Shown here one piece after another: positions 1 to 7,497 of a stretch of 17,568 nucleotides of DNA. The translations under genes were made by a program, and so were the position numbers. The stretch spans positions 1 to 17,568 of the forward strand of contig JBCCIN010000053.1 in assembly GCA_039028235.1 (NCBI GenBank), written 5' to 3'. The notes below the pieces were generated by a model that had not been told where the DNA came from, searched no databases, and worked only from the letters and a program-made list of their open reading frames with translations. Every line of letters starts with the position of its first letter. Within the stretch, counting starts at the first letter, position 1. The DNA is from JANQPX01 sp039028235 (GTDB lineage: Bacteria; Pseudomonadota; Alphaproteobacteria; Geminicoccales; Geminicoccaceae).

Positions 1-1
1 G

Positions 2-841
2 GTTGCCGGCATTCTCACCCGCTATCACCAGGCACGCGCCGCTTATCAGGCTCTGACGGATCTGATGGCGTTGCCGGTCGAGCGCCCGCAGCAAAAACAA
101 TTTCTGCATCGGCCGGTCATCGAGGGACGGATCACCTTCAATGAGGTGAGCTTTGCCTATCCCGGCGAAGAGATCAAAGCGCTGGACACCGTTTCGTTCG
201 ACATCGAGGTCGGCGAACGTGTGGCTCTCATCGGCCGTGTCGGATCGGGCAAGACCACGATCGAGAAGCTGCTTCTCGGCCTGTTCGATCCGGATGACGG
301 TGCGATCCTCGTTGACGGCACCGATCGTCGTCAGATCGATCCGGTCGATCTTCGACGGCATATCGGTACGATTCCTCAAGATGTCATGCTCTTTCAGGGC
401 TCGCTTCGCGACAACATCGCGCTTGGCGTCGGCCATGCCGATGATGAAGCAGTGTTCGAGGCCGCGAAGCTGGCCGGTGTCGATGCCTTCGCGGCCCGCC
501 ACCCGCTCGGCTATGACGCCCAGGTCGGGGAGCGGGGCGCCAATCTCTCCGGCGGTCAACGTCAGGCCGTGGCGGTCGCACGCGCCCTGCTATCGGATCC
601 GCCCATCCTCCTTTTCGACGAGCCGACCAGTGCGATGGACAACAGCGCGGAGAACCGTTTCAAGCGTCAACTCGAAGCCCGCTTGCCGGGAAAGACGCTG
701 CTGCTGGTGACCCATCGAACGTCGCTCCTGTCTCTCGTCGACCGCCTGATCGTTATGGACGGCGGTAAAGTCGTCGCCGATGGACCGAAGGACGATGTGT
801 TGAAGGCTCTTGCAGCCGGTCAGATCAGAGGTGCGGCATGA
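2..841 (+). CDS. Type I secretion ABC transporter, permease/ATPase (5' end outside window)
   Basis: Inner-membrane ATPase/permease that would power export of a protein substrate through a type I secretion channel. The frame is open from the first base, so only the end of the membrane domain and the complete nucleotide-binding domain are present; the ATG at 65 is internal. All ATPase motifs are intact. Counting from the Met at 65 they are Walker A GRVGSGKTT (57-65), Q-loop PQD (104-106), signature LSGGQ (161-165), Walker B ILLFDE (181-186) and the switch histidine in VTHRTS (217). The wording ALPVERP followed by FLHRP and VSFAYPG is typical of the LapB/LssB type of secretion ATPase rather than of drug exporters. 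The stop overlaps the start of the HlyD-type adaptor gene (ATGA), which supports the assignment. The substrate is not in the window. Whether an N-terminal peptidase-like domain exists cannot be seen. Confidence 0.93.
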   Translation, partial: VAGILTRYHQARAAYQALTDLMALPVERPQQKQFLHRPVIEGRITFNEVSFAYPGEEIKALDTVSFDIEVGERVALIGRVGSGKTTIEKLLLGLFDPDDGAILVDGTDRRQIDPVDLRRHIGTIPQDVMLFQGSLRDNIALGVGHADDEAVFEAAKLAGVDAFAARHPLGYDAQVGERGANLSGGQRQAVAVARALLSDPPILLFDEPTSAMDNSAENRFKRQLEARLPGKTLLLVTHRTSLLSLVDRLIVMDGGKVVADGPKDDVLKALAAGQIRGAA

Positions 842-2226
842 GAGGCATCGGCATGCAGGCGTCGACCATCGGGCATGGTAAGGGGACGCGCTCTCCTGCC
901 GCCGAGCCGAAGATGATGGCCGATGACAAGGCTTATATTCGGGGTTTGGCTGGCGCCAGCCTTCACCGCCCGCGCCGCTTTGCCCACATCCTCCTATTCA
1001 CGATCATATTGTTCTTCGTTCTGTTTATCGCGTGGGCAAGCTTCGCAACCCTTGACGAAGTCACCCGTGGCGAAGGCCGGGTGATTCCTTCGAGCCAGGT
1101 CCAGGTGGTGCAGAACCTGGAAGGCGGCATCGTCGCCGACATCAGGGTGAGAGAAGCACACATCGTCGAAGCCGGCGACATTTTGCTGCGTATCGAAAAC
1201 GTCAAAGCAGCAAGTGAGCTTCGTGGAGGGCGACAGCGCTATCTCGCCCTTCTCGGCTCGATCGCTCGTCTGCAGGCGGAGATCGAAGAGCGTGGCATCG
1301 ATTTTCCGCCGGAGATCATGGCTGAGGCCAGGCGCGTCGCCATTGATGAGACCGCCCTTTTTAGTGCTCGTCAGGCGGCCTTGCAGTCCGAGCTCGAAAT
1401 CCTGCGCAGCCAGGCAAATCAAAAAGACCAGGAGGTCGCCGAACTCGAGACCAGGCTTCTACAGCTCGAACGCTCGGCGGCGCTCGCTGCGGACGAACTC
1501 GAGATCACCGAGCCGCTTGCCGCCAAGCGCGTCGTATCCAAGGTCGATCTCCTTCGCCTGAAGCGCCAGGTTAACGATCTTCAAGGAGAGCTGGAAAGCA
1601 CGCGCCTATCCTTGCCACGCTTGAAGCTCGCGCAGCGCGAGGCGCATCGCCGGATCGAGGAGCGCTTCTTGAACTTTCGGGCGGAAGTGCAGCGCGAATT
1701 AAATACTGTCCAAACCGAGGCCGAATCTCTCGCCGAGGCAATCGCCGCCGACAGTGATCGCGTCAAGAGGACGGACGTCCGCTCACCGGTGCGCGGCACG
1801 ATCAAAAGCCTGTTGGTCAATACGATCGGCGGCGTGGTTCAGCCGGGCCAGGATCTGGTCGAGATCGTGCCACTCGAAGACACGCTCCTGGTCGAAGCGC
1901 AAATCCGGCCGGCCGACATCGCCTTTTTACGCCCGGATCAGCCGGCCGTGGTCAAGGTTACCGCCTATGACTATGCCGTCTATGGGGGGCTCGATGCCGA
2001 AGTCGAGACCATCAGCGCAGACAGCATCACCGATGATCGCGGCGAGCACTTCTTTCGTGTCCGTGTACGGACGACAAGCGGCAGCCTGGATAAAGGCGGT
2101 GAGCCGCTGCCGATCATTCCCGGCATGACCACCCAGATCGACATTCTGACCGGTCAGAAGACCGTCATGGACTATCTGATGAAGCCGATTTTGCGCATTC
2201 GCGATGAGGCTTTCCGGGAACGCTGA
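838..2226 (+). CDS. HlyD-family type I secretion periplasmic adaptor
   Basis: Membrane fusion protein that links the inner-membrane ATPase to an outer-membrane channel. The 462-residue length is usual for the family. A cytoplasmic N-terminus of about 48 residues precedes one membrane helix (about 50-70, ILLFTIILFFVLFIAW). The conserved entry TRGEGRVIPS and VQNLEGGIV follows, then a long charged helical stretch (about 145-310) likely to form the coiled-coil hairpin. A lipoyl/beta-barrel portion begins at RSPVRGTIK and ends near the C-terminus. The ATG at 838 overlaps the ATPase stop codon and has AGAGG six bases upstream. The ATG at 853 also has AGAGG at good spacing, so the first five residues are uncertain. 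Coupled translation with the ATPase is likely. Confidence 0.94.
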   Translation: MRGIGMQASTIGHGKGTRSPAAEPKMMADDKAYIRGLAGASLHRPRRFAHILLFTIILFFVLFIAWASFATLDEVTRGEGRVIPSSQVQVVQNLEGGIVADIRVREAHIVEAGDILLRIENVKAASELRGGRQRYLALLGSIARLQAEIEERGIDFPPEIMAEARRVAIDETALFSARQAALQSELEILRSQANQKDQEVAELETRLLQLERSAALAADELEITEPLAAKRVVSKVDLLRLKRQVNDLQGELESTRLSLPRLKLAQREAHRRIEERFLNFRAEVQRELNTVQTEAESLAEAIAADSDRVKRTDVRSPVRGTIKSLLVNTIGGVVQPGQDLVEIVPLEDTLLVEAQIRPADIAFLRPDQPAVVKVTAYDYAVYGGLDAEVETISADSITDDRGEHFFRVRVRTTSGSLDKGGEPLPIIPGMTTQIDILTGQKTVMDYLMKPILRIRDEAFRER

Positions 2227-2292
2227 CGTGTGAACCTTGTTGTCGACTGGGACGTCGCCAGGCCGATCGTCGGGCGAGCGGAGAGCGGTCCT

Positions 2293-3345
2293 TCACTCGG
2301 CGGCGATCGGCGGGCTTTGGATCTGCGCTTCGGTATGAGCGAGATTTGTCTCGGTCTGACGTTTATAGGTCGCCGCAGCGCTCGCCGCCTGATAGATGCG
2401 AAGGGCCTGCCGGAAAGCTTCCGCCGACTCTTTTAGCAGGGACAGGCGGCTGTTCGAATCCGATTGCTGTTCGGCCAGAAGACGCAGCGCATGCCCGAGA
2501 TTGTTTTGCACGATGGCCCACTGAAAGACGACGGTGTCTTTCTGCCAGAGGAGAAGGGCCGTTTTGTGCGCATGTACGGCGACGTTGAGCCAACGCTGGC
2601 TGCCGGTATATTCGCCGAGCAGCGAGGCTGCGAGGCCGAGCCCGTGCCAGAAAATGCCCTGCTGTTCGCTATCCAAAGCGGCGCTGGGGTTTTCCAGCAG
2701 ACGCGTCAGCTTCGTCGCCGCAGGCCTTAGCAGGTTGATCAGACAGGCGCGATCGTCGTTCCCCTGTGCTCCAGGTGAGACGCTGAGCACCATGAACGTC
2801 AGCAGCAAGCCTTCGACATCGGGACCGAAGCGCTTCGGAAGCTCTGTCCAGTCCATTTGATAGGGGCCGTGATGTCCGGCTTCCTGCTCATAGCGGCCAA
2901 CCATGCGGATTCGGATACGCGGGGCAGCCGGCATTACGTCGCCGAAAACGAGGCTGTCGCCGTTACAAGCGGCAATCAGCGAACGGCATTGCTCTAAGGT
3001 GTCGTCGTCGATCTCACCGTCGGCGATCTCGGCGATCTTACCGACCGGCAAAATCCCAAGGCTTTCCTGATCGAGGAGCCCGGCCTCCAGGTGTCGGGTC
3101 TGCGTCAGAAGATCGTCATCGCCTCGCAGGTCGGTGATCAGAATACGAAAACGGGTCGACTTTGGCGGCACCAACTGGTGCGCACGTAGCCAAACGCCAA
3201 TCCGCCGTCTCGACGGCAGGAATTGCGTAAACCTGCTCAAGACTCGCCCTTCGCCGCTGGGAAGAGATTGAATGTCCATCATCGTCGCCGGAAACCAGGA
3301 CAGTGCAGAACAAAGGCGCTGAACGCAACCCTTGCGCATATCCAA
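2293..3345 (-). CDS. TPR-type repeat protein of unknown function
   Basis: I do not recognise a specific function. The C-terminal third (about 224-345) is alpha-helical with tetratricopeptide-like wording, for example QWAIVQNNLGHALRLLAEQ followed by ESAEAFRQALRIYQ. This resembles the NNLG-type TPRs common in alphaproteobacterial proteins. The N-terminal part contains a predicted beta/alpha segment, RFRILITDLRGDDD (about 65-78), and a later hydrophobic strand, SLVFGDV (131-137). I cannot see a signal peptide or a clear membrane helix. The start is uncertain. The TTG at 3345 has AGAAG seven bases upstream, the ATG at 3339 is close behind, and ATGs at 3282 and 3279 are alternatives. It converges on the adaptor gene with 66 bp between stops and diverges from recQ. 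A role in scaffolding or protein-protein contacts is inference from the repeats only. Confidence 0.7.
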   Translation of the reverse strand: MDMRKGCVQRLCSALSWFPATMMDIQSLPSGEGRVLSRFTQFLPSRRRIGVWLRAHQLVPPKSTRFRILITDLRGDDDLLTQTRHLEAGLLDQESLGILPVGKIAEIADGEIDDDTLEQCRSLIAACNGDSLVFGDVMPAAPRIRIRMVGRYEQEAGHHGPYQMDWTELPKRFGPDVEGLLLTFMVLSVSPGAQGNDDRACLINLLRPAATKLTRLLENPSAALDSEQQGIFWHGLGLAASLLGEYTGSQRWLNVAVHAHKTALLLWQKDTVVFQWAIVQNNLGHALRLLAEQQSDSNSRLSLLKESAEAFRQALRIYQAASAAATYKRQTETNLAHTEAQIQSPPIAAE

Positions 3346-3530
3346 TCGATATCTTCTTTTGCGCGTCTCTCCTTCAGGTCGTTTGAGGCGAGATAGCGTT
3401 CTCTTTTTATGGTGTTAAACGCCAGTCGGCGATCATCATCTGCGTGGTTCGGCCCATTCTCCACTGACGGCCAGTGTGAAATCTCCTATAAGCGAGGCCT
3501 TGGACATCCTTCGCATCGACGATCCGATAG

Positions 3531-3535
3531 AGGAG
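3531..3535 (+). promoter_or_regulatory. Ribosome binding site supporting a CTG start of recQ
   Basis: AGGAG lies seven bases before an in-frame CTG at 3543. An in-frame TAG at 3528-3530 limits how far upstream the gene can begin, and there is no ATG or GTG in frame between that stop and the conserved helicase sequence. The only other candidate, the TTG at 3579, has no visible Shine-Dalgarno sequence. Confidence 0.5.
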
Positions 3536-3542
3536 TAGAGAG

Positions 3543-5366
3543 CTGACAGCGGGTGAGCTTGAACCCAAGCATCGAGTCTTGGCGGAGACCTTCGGCTATC
3601 GGTCGTTTCGTCCAGGCCAGGAACAGGTGATCGACACGGTCCTCGGTGGCAGTCATGTGCTGGCCGTGATGCCGACGGGTGCCGGAAAGTCTCTCTGCTA
3701 TCAGGTGCCCGCTCTGGTGCAAGGCGGCGTTGCGGTTGTGGTATCGCCATTGATCGCTCTGATGCAGGATCAGGTACATGCGCTCAAGCTGAACGGCGTT
3801 GCTGCGGAGTGCATTAATTCCGCCAAGAGCCGTGACGAGAACGTGCGGGCTTGGCGCCGTGTGGTCGAGGGCGAGATCCGCCTTCTTTACATGGCGCCGG
3901 AGCGGCTGATGACCGAGCGCATGCTGGCGGCGCTGAAGAGGCTCCCGATTTCGCTGTTCGCCATCGATGAAGCCCATTGCATCAGTCAATGGGGGCACAG
4001 TTTCCGCGCGGAGTATCTTGAACTCGGCGCGCTGAGAGAGCGTTTCCCCGACGTGCCCATCGCCGCACTGACCGCGACCGCGGACCGGCTGACTCGTAAC
4101 GAGATCGTCGACAAGGTCTTCGGCGGCGATGCGGCCGTTTTCGTCTCCGGTTTCGATCGCCCCAATCTCTATCTGGCGGTTGAAGCGAAGCAGGCGCCGA
4201 AGCGCCAATTGCTCAGTTTCCTCGAAAGTCACCAGGGCGAGAGCGGCATCGTTTATTGCCTGTCACGAAAGAAAGTGGAGGAAACGCGGGACTTTCTGAG
4301 AGTCGAAGGCAAGAAGGCGCTCGCCTATCATGCCGGCATGGAGAATGCCGATCGTCAGGCCTGTCAGGAGCGTTTTCTTGCCGAGCCAGGCACTATCATC
4401 GTGGCCACGATCGCGTTCGGCATGGGGATCGACAAGCCCGACGTGCGCTTCGTCGCTCATATGGATATACCGGCTAGCATCGAGGCCTATTACCAGGAGA
4501 TCGGCCGCGCCGGCCGCGATGGCCATCCGGCCGACGTGATGATGCTGTATGGCCTGGATGACATTCGCATGCGGCGGATGTTCATCGATCAGAGCGAGGC
4601 CGGTGATGCCAAGAAGCGGGTCGAACATCGGCGGCTGGATGCGCTCTTGGCCTATTGCGAGGCGCCGGTCTGTCGGCGTCAGACGCTGCTCGCCTATTTC
4701 AGCGAGACGATCGATGCGTGCGGAAATTGCGATCTCTGCCGACATCCGCAACCGGTTATCGACGGAACCGCGCTCGCGCGCACGGTGCTCGAAGCGGTTC
4801 GCGACACCGATCAGATGTTCGGTGTCGGTCACGTAGTTGACACGGTCATGGGCAAGAGCACCGACAAGATCGAGCGCTTCGGTCACCAGCGCGTCGCTGC
4901 GTTTGGCAAAGGGAAGGATCGATCCAGACCGGCATGGCAATCGATCCTTCGCCAGATGGTGGCGGGCGGTCTTCTAGCGATCGACATGGAGAAATATGGG
5001 AGCCTGAAACTGACGGCCGAAAGTGCCGGCATCCTTTCCGGCGATGCGTCCTTTCAGATTCGGCTCGAAAGCCTGAACGGCACGAAGGGCAAGAGGACCT
5101 CACGCTCCGTATCGAGTATCCTGTCTCAGGCATCGCTGAGCGCCGATGACGAGGGGCTTCTCGGCCGTCTGAAGCAGTTGCGCATGCGGCTTGCGCGCGA
5201 ACGTGGTGTCCCCGCCTATGTGATCTTTCCCGACCGGGCTCTTTACGACATGGCGGTCAAGAAGCCAGGGACGATCGATGAGTTTGCCGGCGTGCACGGC
5301 GTCGGCAAGGCCAAGCTCCGGGATTTTGCGGCGGTCTTCGTGGAGGTGATCCGCGATCAGGGCTGA
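3543..5366 (+). CDS. recQ: ATP-dependent DNA helicase RecQ
   Basis: 3'-5' DNA helicase of the RecQ family, acting in recombination and replication-fork repair. Counting from the TTG at 3579 (add 12 for the CTG start used here), the visible motifs are: motif 0 FRPGQEQVID (10-19), Walker A MPTGAGKS (31-38), DEAH box (130-133) with the aromatic-rich loop CISQWGHSFRAEY, motif III ALTATA, motif V ATIAFGMGIDKPDVRFVAH and motif VI QEIGRAGRDG. The four zinc cysteines are present in APVCRR and ACGNCDLC. A winged-helix region and a C-terminal HRDC domain (FAGVHGVGKAKLRDFA) follow. I chose the CTG because it restores the residues before ETFGYRSF that E. coli RecQ also has, and because AGGAG precedes it. 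In the aromatic loop the usual HDFRPEY reads HSFRAEY, a mild oddity. It is divergent from the TPR gene. Confidence 0.95.
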   Translation: MTAGELEPKHRVLAETFGYRSFRPGQEQVIDTVLGGSHVLAVMPTGAGKSLCYQVPALVQGGVAVVVSPLIALMQDQVHALKLNGVAAECINSAKSRDENVRAWRRVVEGEIRLLYMAPERLMTERMLAALKRLPISLFAIDEAHCISQWGHSFRAEYLELGALRERFPDVPIAALTATADRLTRNEIVDKVFGGDAAVFVSGFDRPNLYLAVEAKQAPKRQLLSFLESHQGESGIVYCLSRKKVEETRDFLRVEGKKALAYHAGMENADRQACQERFLAEPGTIIVATIAFGMGIDKPDVRFVAHMDIPASIEAYYQEIGRAGRDGHPADVMMLYGLDDIRMRRMFIDQSEAGDAKKRVEHRRLDALLAYCEAPVCRRQTLLAYFSETIDACGNCDLCRHPQPVIDGTALARTVLEAVRDTDQMFGVGHVVDTVMGKSTDKIERFGHQRVAAFGKGKDRSRPAWQSILRQMVAGGLLAIDMEKYGSLKLTAESAGILSGDASFQIRLESLNGTKGKRTSRSVSSILSQASLSADDEGLLGRLKQLRMRLARERGVPAYVIFPDRALYDMAVKKPGTIDEFAGVHGVGKAKLRDFAAVFVEVIRDQG

Positions 5367-5420
5367 TCGATCCCGGCTTGGGCGCACGCCTTCGGCGATG
5401 CGGTCTCTCCGCCGGTCAGA

Positions 5421-5720
5421 CTATTGAAGAAGGCTAGACGGGCGCGGCTCCGAGGTGCCGACCTTGCGGTCGTGGCCTCCTTTCAGCCGCATGATCTCCC
5501 TGTCCTGCTGCTCGATCACGCGTAGCAATGCCGGTACGGCGTTGCGGAGTTCGATAATGAACTCGGCATTTCTGTCGTCGAAATGCTCCCTGGTAAGCGT
5601 AATCAACGGGATCTTTTTGGCGTCTTCGATATTGTCGCCATATTGAGCCCAGGGTGCAGGTGTCGCTTCATGTTCAAGTTGTCTGATCTTCGAAATGAAG
5701 TGGCGGAGCTGTCTATTCAT
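5421..5720 (-). CDS. Small hypothetical protein with ATPxPW motif (phage Ea22-like pattern)
   Basis: A 99-residue soluble protein. The start at 5720 is chosen because AAGGAGG lies six bases upstream; an upstream ATG-less extension to 5768 lacks a comparable site. The order of motifs is a short helix IRQLEHEATPAPW, then DDRNAEFIIELRNAVPALLRVIEQQ. This matches a pattern known from small proteins of phages and mobile DNA, where ATPGPW is followed by DAEFIAAARNALPALL. The function of that group is unknown. A well-formed promoter lies upstream at 5793-5821. The gene converges on recQ with 54 bp between stops. The charged tail after about residue 78 looks disordered. The similarity is by eye, so the family link is moderately sure and any phage origin is inference. 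Confidence 0.75.
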   Translation of the reverse strand: MNRQLRHFISKIRQLEHEATPAPWAQYGDNIEDAKKIPLITLTREHFDDRNAEFIIELRNAVPALLRVIEQQDREIMRLKGGHDRKVGTSEPRPSSLLQ

Positions 5721-5792
5721 GGCTTGCCTCCTTCGATTGTGCCGCAAAACCTCCTGATAAACACACAAACAAGTTGTTATTTAGAGGCGGAA

Positions 5793-5821
5793 ATTATAGA
5801 TGAAAGCTGGCCAATGAACAA
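5793..5821 (-). promoter_or_regulatory. Sigma-70-type promoter for the 5421-5720 gene
   Basis: Read on the minus strand, TTGTTC (5821-5816) and a perfect TATAAT (5798-5793) are separated by 17 bases. The -10 box lies about 70 bases upstream of the start codon at 5720. No other minus-strand gene lies between. The transcription start would fall near 5786. Confidence 0.55.
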
Positions 5822-5833
5822 GGCAAAGCATTT

Positions 5834-5868
5834 GCCCCTCAACAAGACGTTGCGGGGCTTTTGTTTTT
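5834..5868 (+). terminator. Rho-independent terminator, plus strand
   Basis: GCCCC (5834-5838) pairs with GGGGC (5854-5858), and inside it CAAC (5840-5843) pairs with GTTG (5849-5852) around a five-base loop, with one internal mismatch. The stem is followed at once by TTTTGTTTTT. The run of T lies only on the plus-strand side. The nearest plus-strand gene upstream is recQ, about 470 bp away across an opposing gene, so either recQ transcripts run through or a short unannotated plus-strand RNA ends here. Confidence 0.65.
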
Positions 5869-5903
5869 GACTAGATCTGGCTGTCAGGTCAGGAACTCTT
5901 TAT

Positions 5904-5921
5904 CACCCCTTTGACGGGGTG
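5904..5921 (-). terminator. Hairpin after the secreted-protein gene, possible weak terminator
   Basis: CACCCC and GGGGTG form a perfect six-base-pair stem with a six-base loop, 46 bp beyond the stop of the minus-strand gene at 5968. The bases that follow on the minus strand (ATAAAGAG) are not a proper T run, so intrinsic termination would be weak. Confidence 0.3.
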
Positions 5922-5967
5922 TCGTTACTCTCAACCAGACTGATCGATAGGGCTCGAAAAGCACATA

Positions 5968-6351
5968 TCAGTGCGGGACACTGACCTCGATCGGCGCGCC
6001 TTCGAAGCCTTTGGGATAGGTGCGCGCACGAATGGTGACGGTCTTGATGTCTTCTGGAATGACGACCCCGGCGAGAGCCGACACTGTCTTCAGGCGTTCG
6101 AGTTCAGGCTCGAAGAACGGTCGAACACCGATGACCTTGCCGTCAGGGTCGTAAATCTCCCACGCCTCGACATAATCATCCCAGCCCGTGTCCTCATGCT
6201 CGATGGTCACACGGATATGGTAGATGCCGGGCTGGTCCGGGCTGTCTCTCTTGATCTGAACGTCGGCAATGCGCGCATCTTGTTCTTCGGCCTGGGCGGT
6301 GCCGACCAAAGCGAGAGTGAGTGTGGAGGCAATTGCGAGCGGCAGGCGCAT
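5968..6351 (-). CDS. Small exported protein of unknown function
   Basis: A 127-residue protein with a clear Sec signal peptide: a positive start (MRLPL), a hydrophobic core and an AQA cleavage site after about residue 21, giving a mature periplasmic or secreted domain of roughly 106 residues. The mature part is rich in alternating beta-strand-like segments, including YHIRVTIEHEDTGWDDYVEAWEIYDPDGKVIG and later VVIPEDIKTVTIRAR. I have an impression of a small alphaproteobacterial family with the same DTGWD and IRAR-like wording and no assigned function. The ATG at 6351 has GGGGA five to six bases upstream. ATGs at 6363 and 6402 are in frame, but 6402 lacks a ribosome binding site and would bury the signal peptide behind 17 residues. 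No cysteine for lipid anchoring is seen. Confidence 0.75.
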   Translation of the reverse strand: MRLPLAIASTLTLALVGTAQAEEQDARIADVQIKRDSPDQPGIYHIRVTIEHEDTGWDDYVEAWEIYDPDGKVIGVRPFFEPELERLKTVSALAGVVIPEDIKTVTIRARTYPKGFEGAPIEVSVPH

Positions 6352-6476
6352 GGTTTTCCCCATCGATTTTTGGACAAAGAGATCGACCCTCAAATGAAGC
6401 ATACAACTGAGGCGCCATGTTCATCCGCGATGGGCGGCTTTTTTTGCGGAAACTCAGGTCTTGTTGCTGACCCGCA

Positions 6477-6812
6477 TCAGTTTCGCGTCGTCTCCGGCAG
6501 GGCTGAAAGAATCTCCGTCGCCTGCTGCCAGCGGGCCGCGTCGACAACCTTCCGGCGCTGAATCATCGTCGTTGCGGTATCACTTACCTGATGGGCAATC
6601 GCGATCAATCCGTGCTCGGCATTCTCCACGCGAAAGGCGAGATTCATGAGGTGATCTGCCGTAACGAGACCCGCGTCGACGGCTGGTTCCAGTTTCTCGA
6701 TCGCCTGTCTGATCGCGACGATCCGCGCTTCGAGTTCGGCGCAGTCCGAGAAGAGCTGATCGAGGATGTCACTGGTTAAGGCGGCGGATCCGGGAAGCGA
6801 ATGGGATGTCAT
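6477..6812 (-). CDS. Small helical hypothetical protein
   Basis: A 111-residue protein that I do not recognise. The ATG at 6812 has AAGGAG eight bases upstream, which decides the start. The sequence is almost entirely alpha-helical by composition, with heptad-like stretches such as CAELEARIVAIRQAIEKLE and LMNLAFRVENAEHGLIAIAHQV, and no membrane helix or signal peptide. The only cysteine is at about residue 24. It sits about 125 bp upstream of the exported-protein gene on the same strand and may or may not be cotranscribed. Evidence for being coding is the good ribosome binding site and protein-like composition; function is unknown. Confidence 0.6.
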   Translation of the reverse strand: MTSHSLPGSAALTSDILDQLFSDCAELEARIVAIRQAIEKLEPAVDAGLVTADHLMNLAFRVENAEHGLIAIAHQVSDTATTMIQRRKVVDAARWQQATEILSALPETTRN

Positions 6813-7082
6813 GGCCGGTGCTCCTTTTCGTCGACATCAGACGAGCGTCACGCCAGTCTGTCCTTATTCAGACACCTGACGGGCATGATCTATTGCAGCC
6901 CGTACCTGCGTATCTCTTGTTGCGACAACATCCGTTGACGGACGCCGAGGTCTGAAAGCAAGCGACGCCCCATGCCGGTATCCGTCGGCGATGAGGCGCC
7001 GCTCTTCTCACGAGCATCCAACAAGCAAAAGAGCCAAGTGCACATTCTTACTCAACAAGCCAACACGTCGGGCTCAACCGAG

Positions 7083-7142
7083 CTTTAGGCGGGCGGGATC
7101 TGCGCTGCCAACGCCCTATCCAGAGATCCCGCCCACCTAAAG
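7083..7142. repeat. 19-bp inverted repeat with 22-bp spacer
   Basis: The left arm (7083-7101) and the reverse complement of the right arm (7124-7142) differ at one base. On the plus strand this is a C-A mismatch; on the minus strand it becomes a U-G wobble, so a minus-strand RNA could form an unbroken 19-pair stem. There is no T run at either end, so a simple intrinsic terminator is unlikely. Its role is not known. Confidence 0.75.
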
Positions 7143-7181
7143 TCCGCTTCGCGCCATCCAAAGGCTCCGCCGTCTTGTGGC

Positions 7182-7223
7182 AGCCGGCCGGCGATGATTG
7201 CGGGGAGATACCACCGGCCGGCT
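7182..7223. repeat. 10-bp inverted repeat built on CCGGCCGG
   Basis: AGCCGGCCGG (7182-7191) and CCGGCCGGCT (7214-7223) are perfect reverse complements with a 22-bp spacer. Each arm is itself partly palindromic, so it could be a double protein-binding site or an RNA stem. It lies 40 bp from the 19-bp inverted repeat, which has the same spacer length. Confidence 0.5.
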
Positions 7224-7305
7224 CCACAGTGTGCCGACATCATCCGGGGAAACGACGTCGACGCCTGGTGGGTCTGACGCCAACGCGATTCGTTTGTCGG
7301 CTTCT

Positions 7306-7344
7306 TCGTCCCGACGGATCGGGACGAGTTCACAAGGCGTGAAC
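7306..7344. repeat. Two adjacent small hairpins
   Basis: TCGTCCCGA (7306-7314) and TCGGGACGA (7319-7327) form a nine-pair stem with a four-base loop. Immediately after, GTTCAC (7328-7333) and GTGAAC (7339-7344) form a six-pair stem with a five-base loop. A further CTGACG/CGTCAG pair lies at 7350-7355 and 7373-7378. Such density suggests RNA structure, though GC-rich DNA yields some by chance. Confidence 0.4.
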
Positions 7345-7497
7345 GCCGACTGACGATTCGCGTCCGGGGAGACGTCAGCCTACCTGCGATCCGTGTTACA
7401 AGAGCCGTGCCAGAGCTGGACAACACAACTAAATCATTGTTTTTTATTAATTTTTCTTTGAAGTTATCGATATCGTATGAGCGCCCGATGATTCTTT

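Noticed and set aside
2450..2462. GTTCGAATCC, which looks like a tRNA T-loop
   Set aside because: No acceptor, D or anticodon stems around it, and it lies inside the TPR-type coding region.
3476..3538. A 20-codon GTG-started ORF whose stop overlaps the recQ ribosome binding site, considered as a leader peptide
   Set aside because: No ribosome binding site and no attenuator-like structure after it.
6425..6445. CCGC/GCGG hairpin followed by C and seven T, considered as a plus-strand terminator
   Set aside because: The stem is only four pairs and no plus-strand gene precedes it; it is more likely chance or part of the promoter region of the exported-protein gene.
7085..7426. A 113-codon minus-strand frame with GTG start
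   Set aside because: No ribosome binding site, arginine/serine-rich low-information composition, and it overlaps the inverted repeats.
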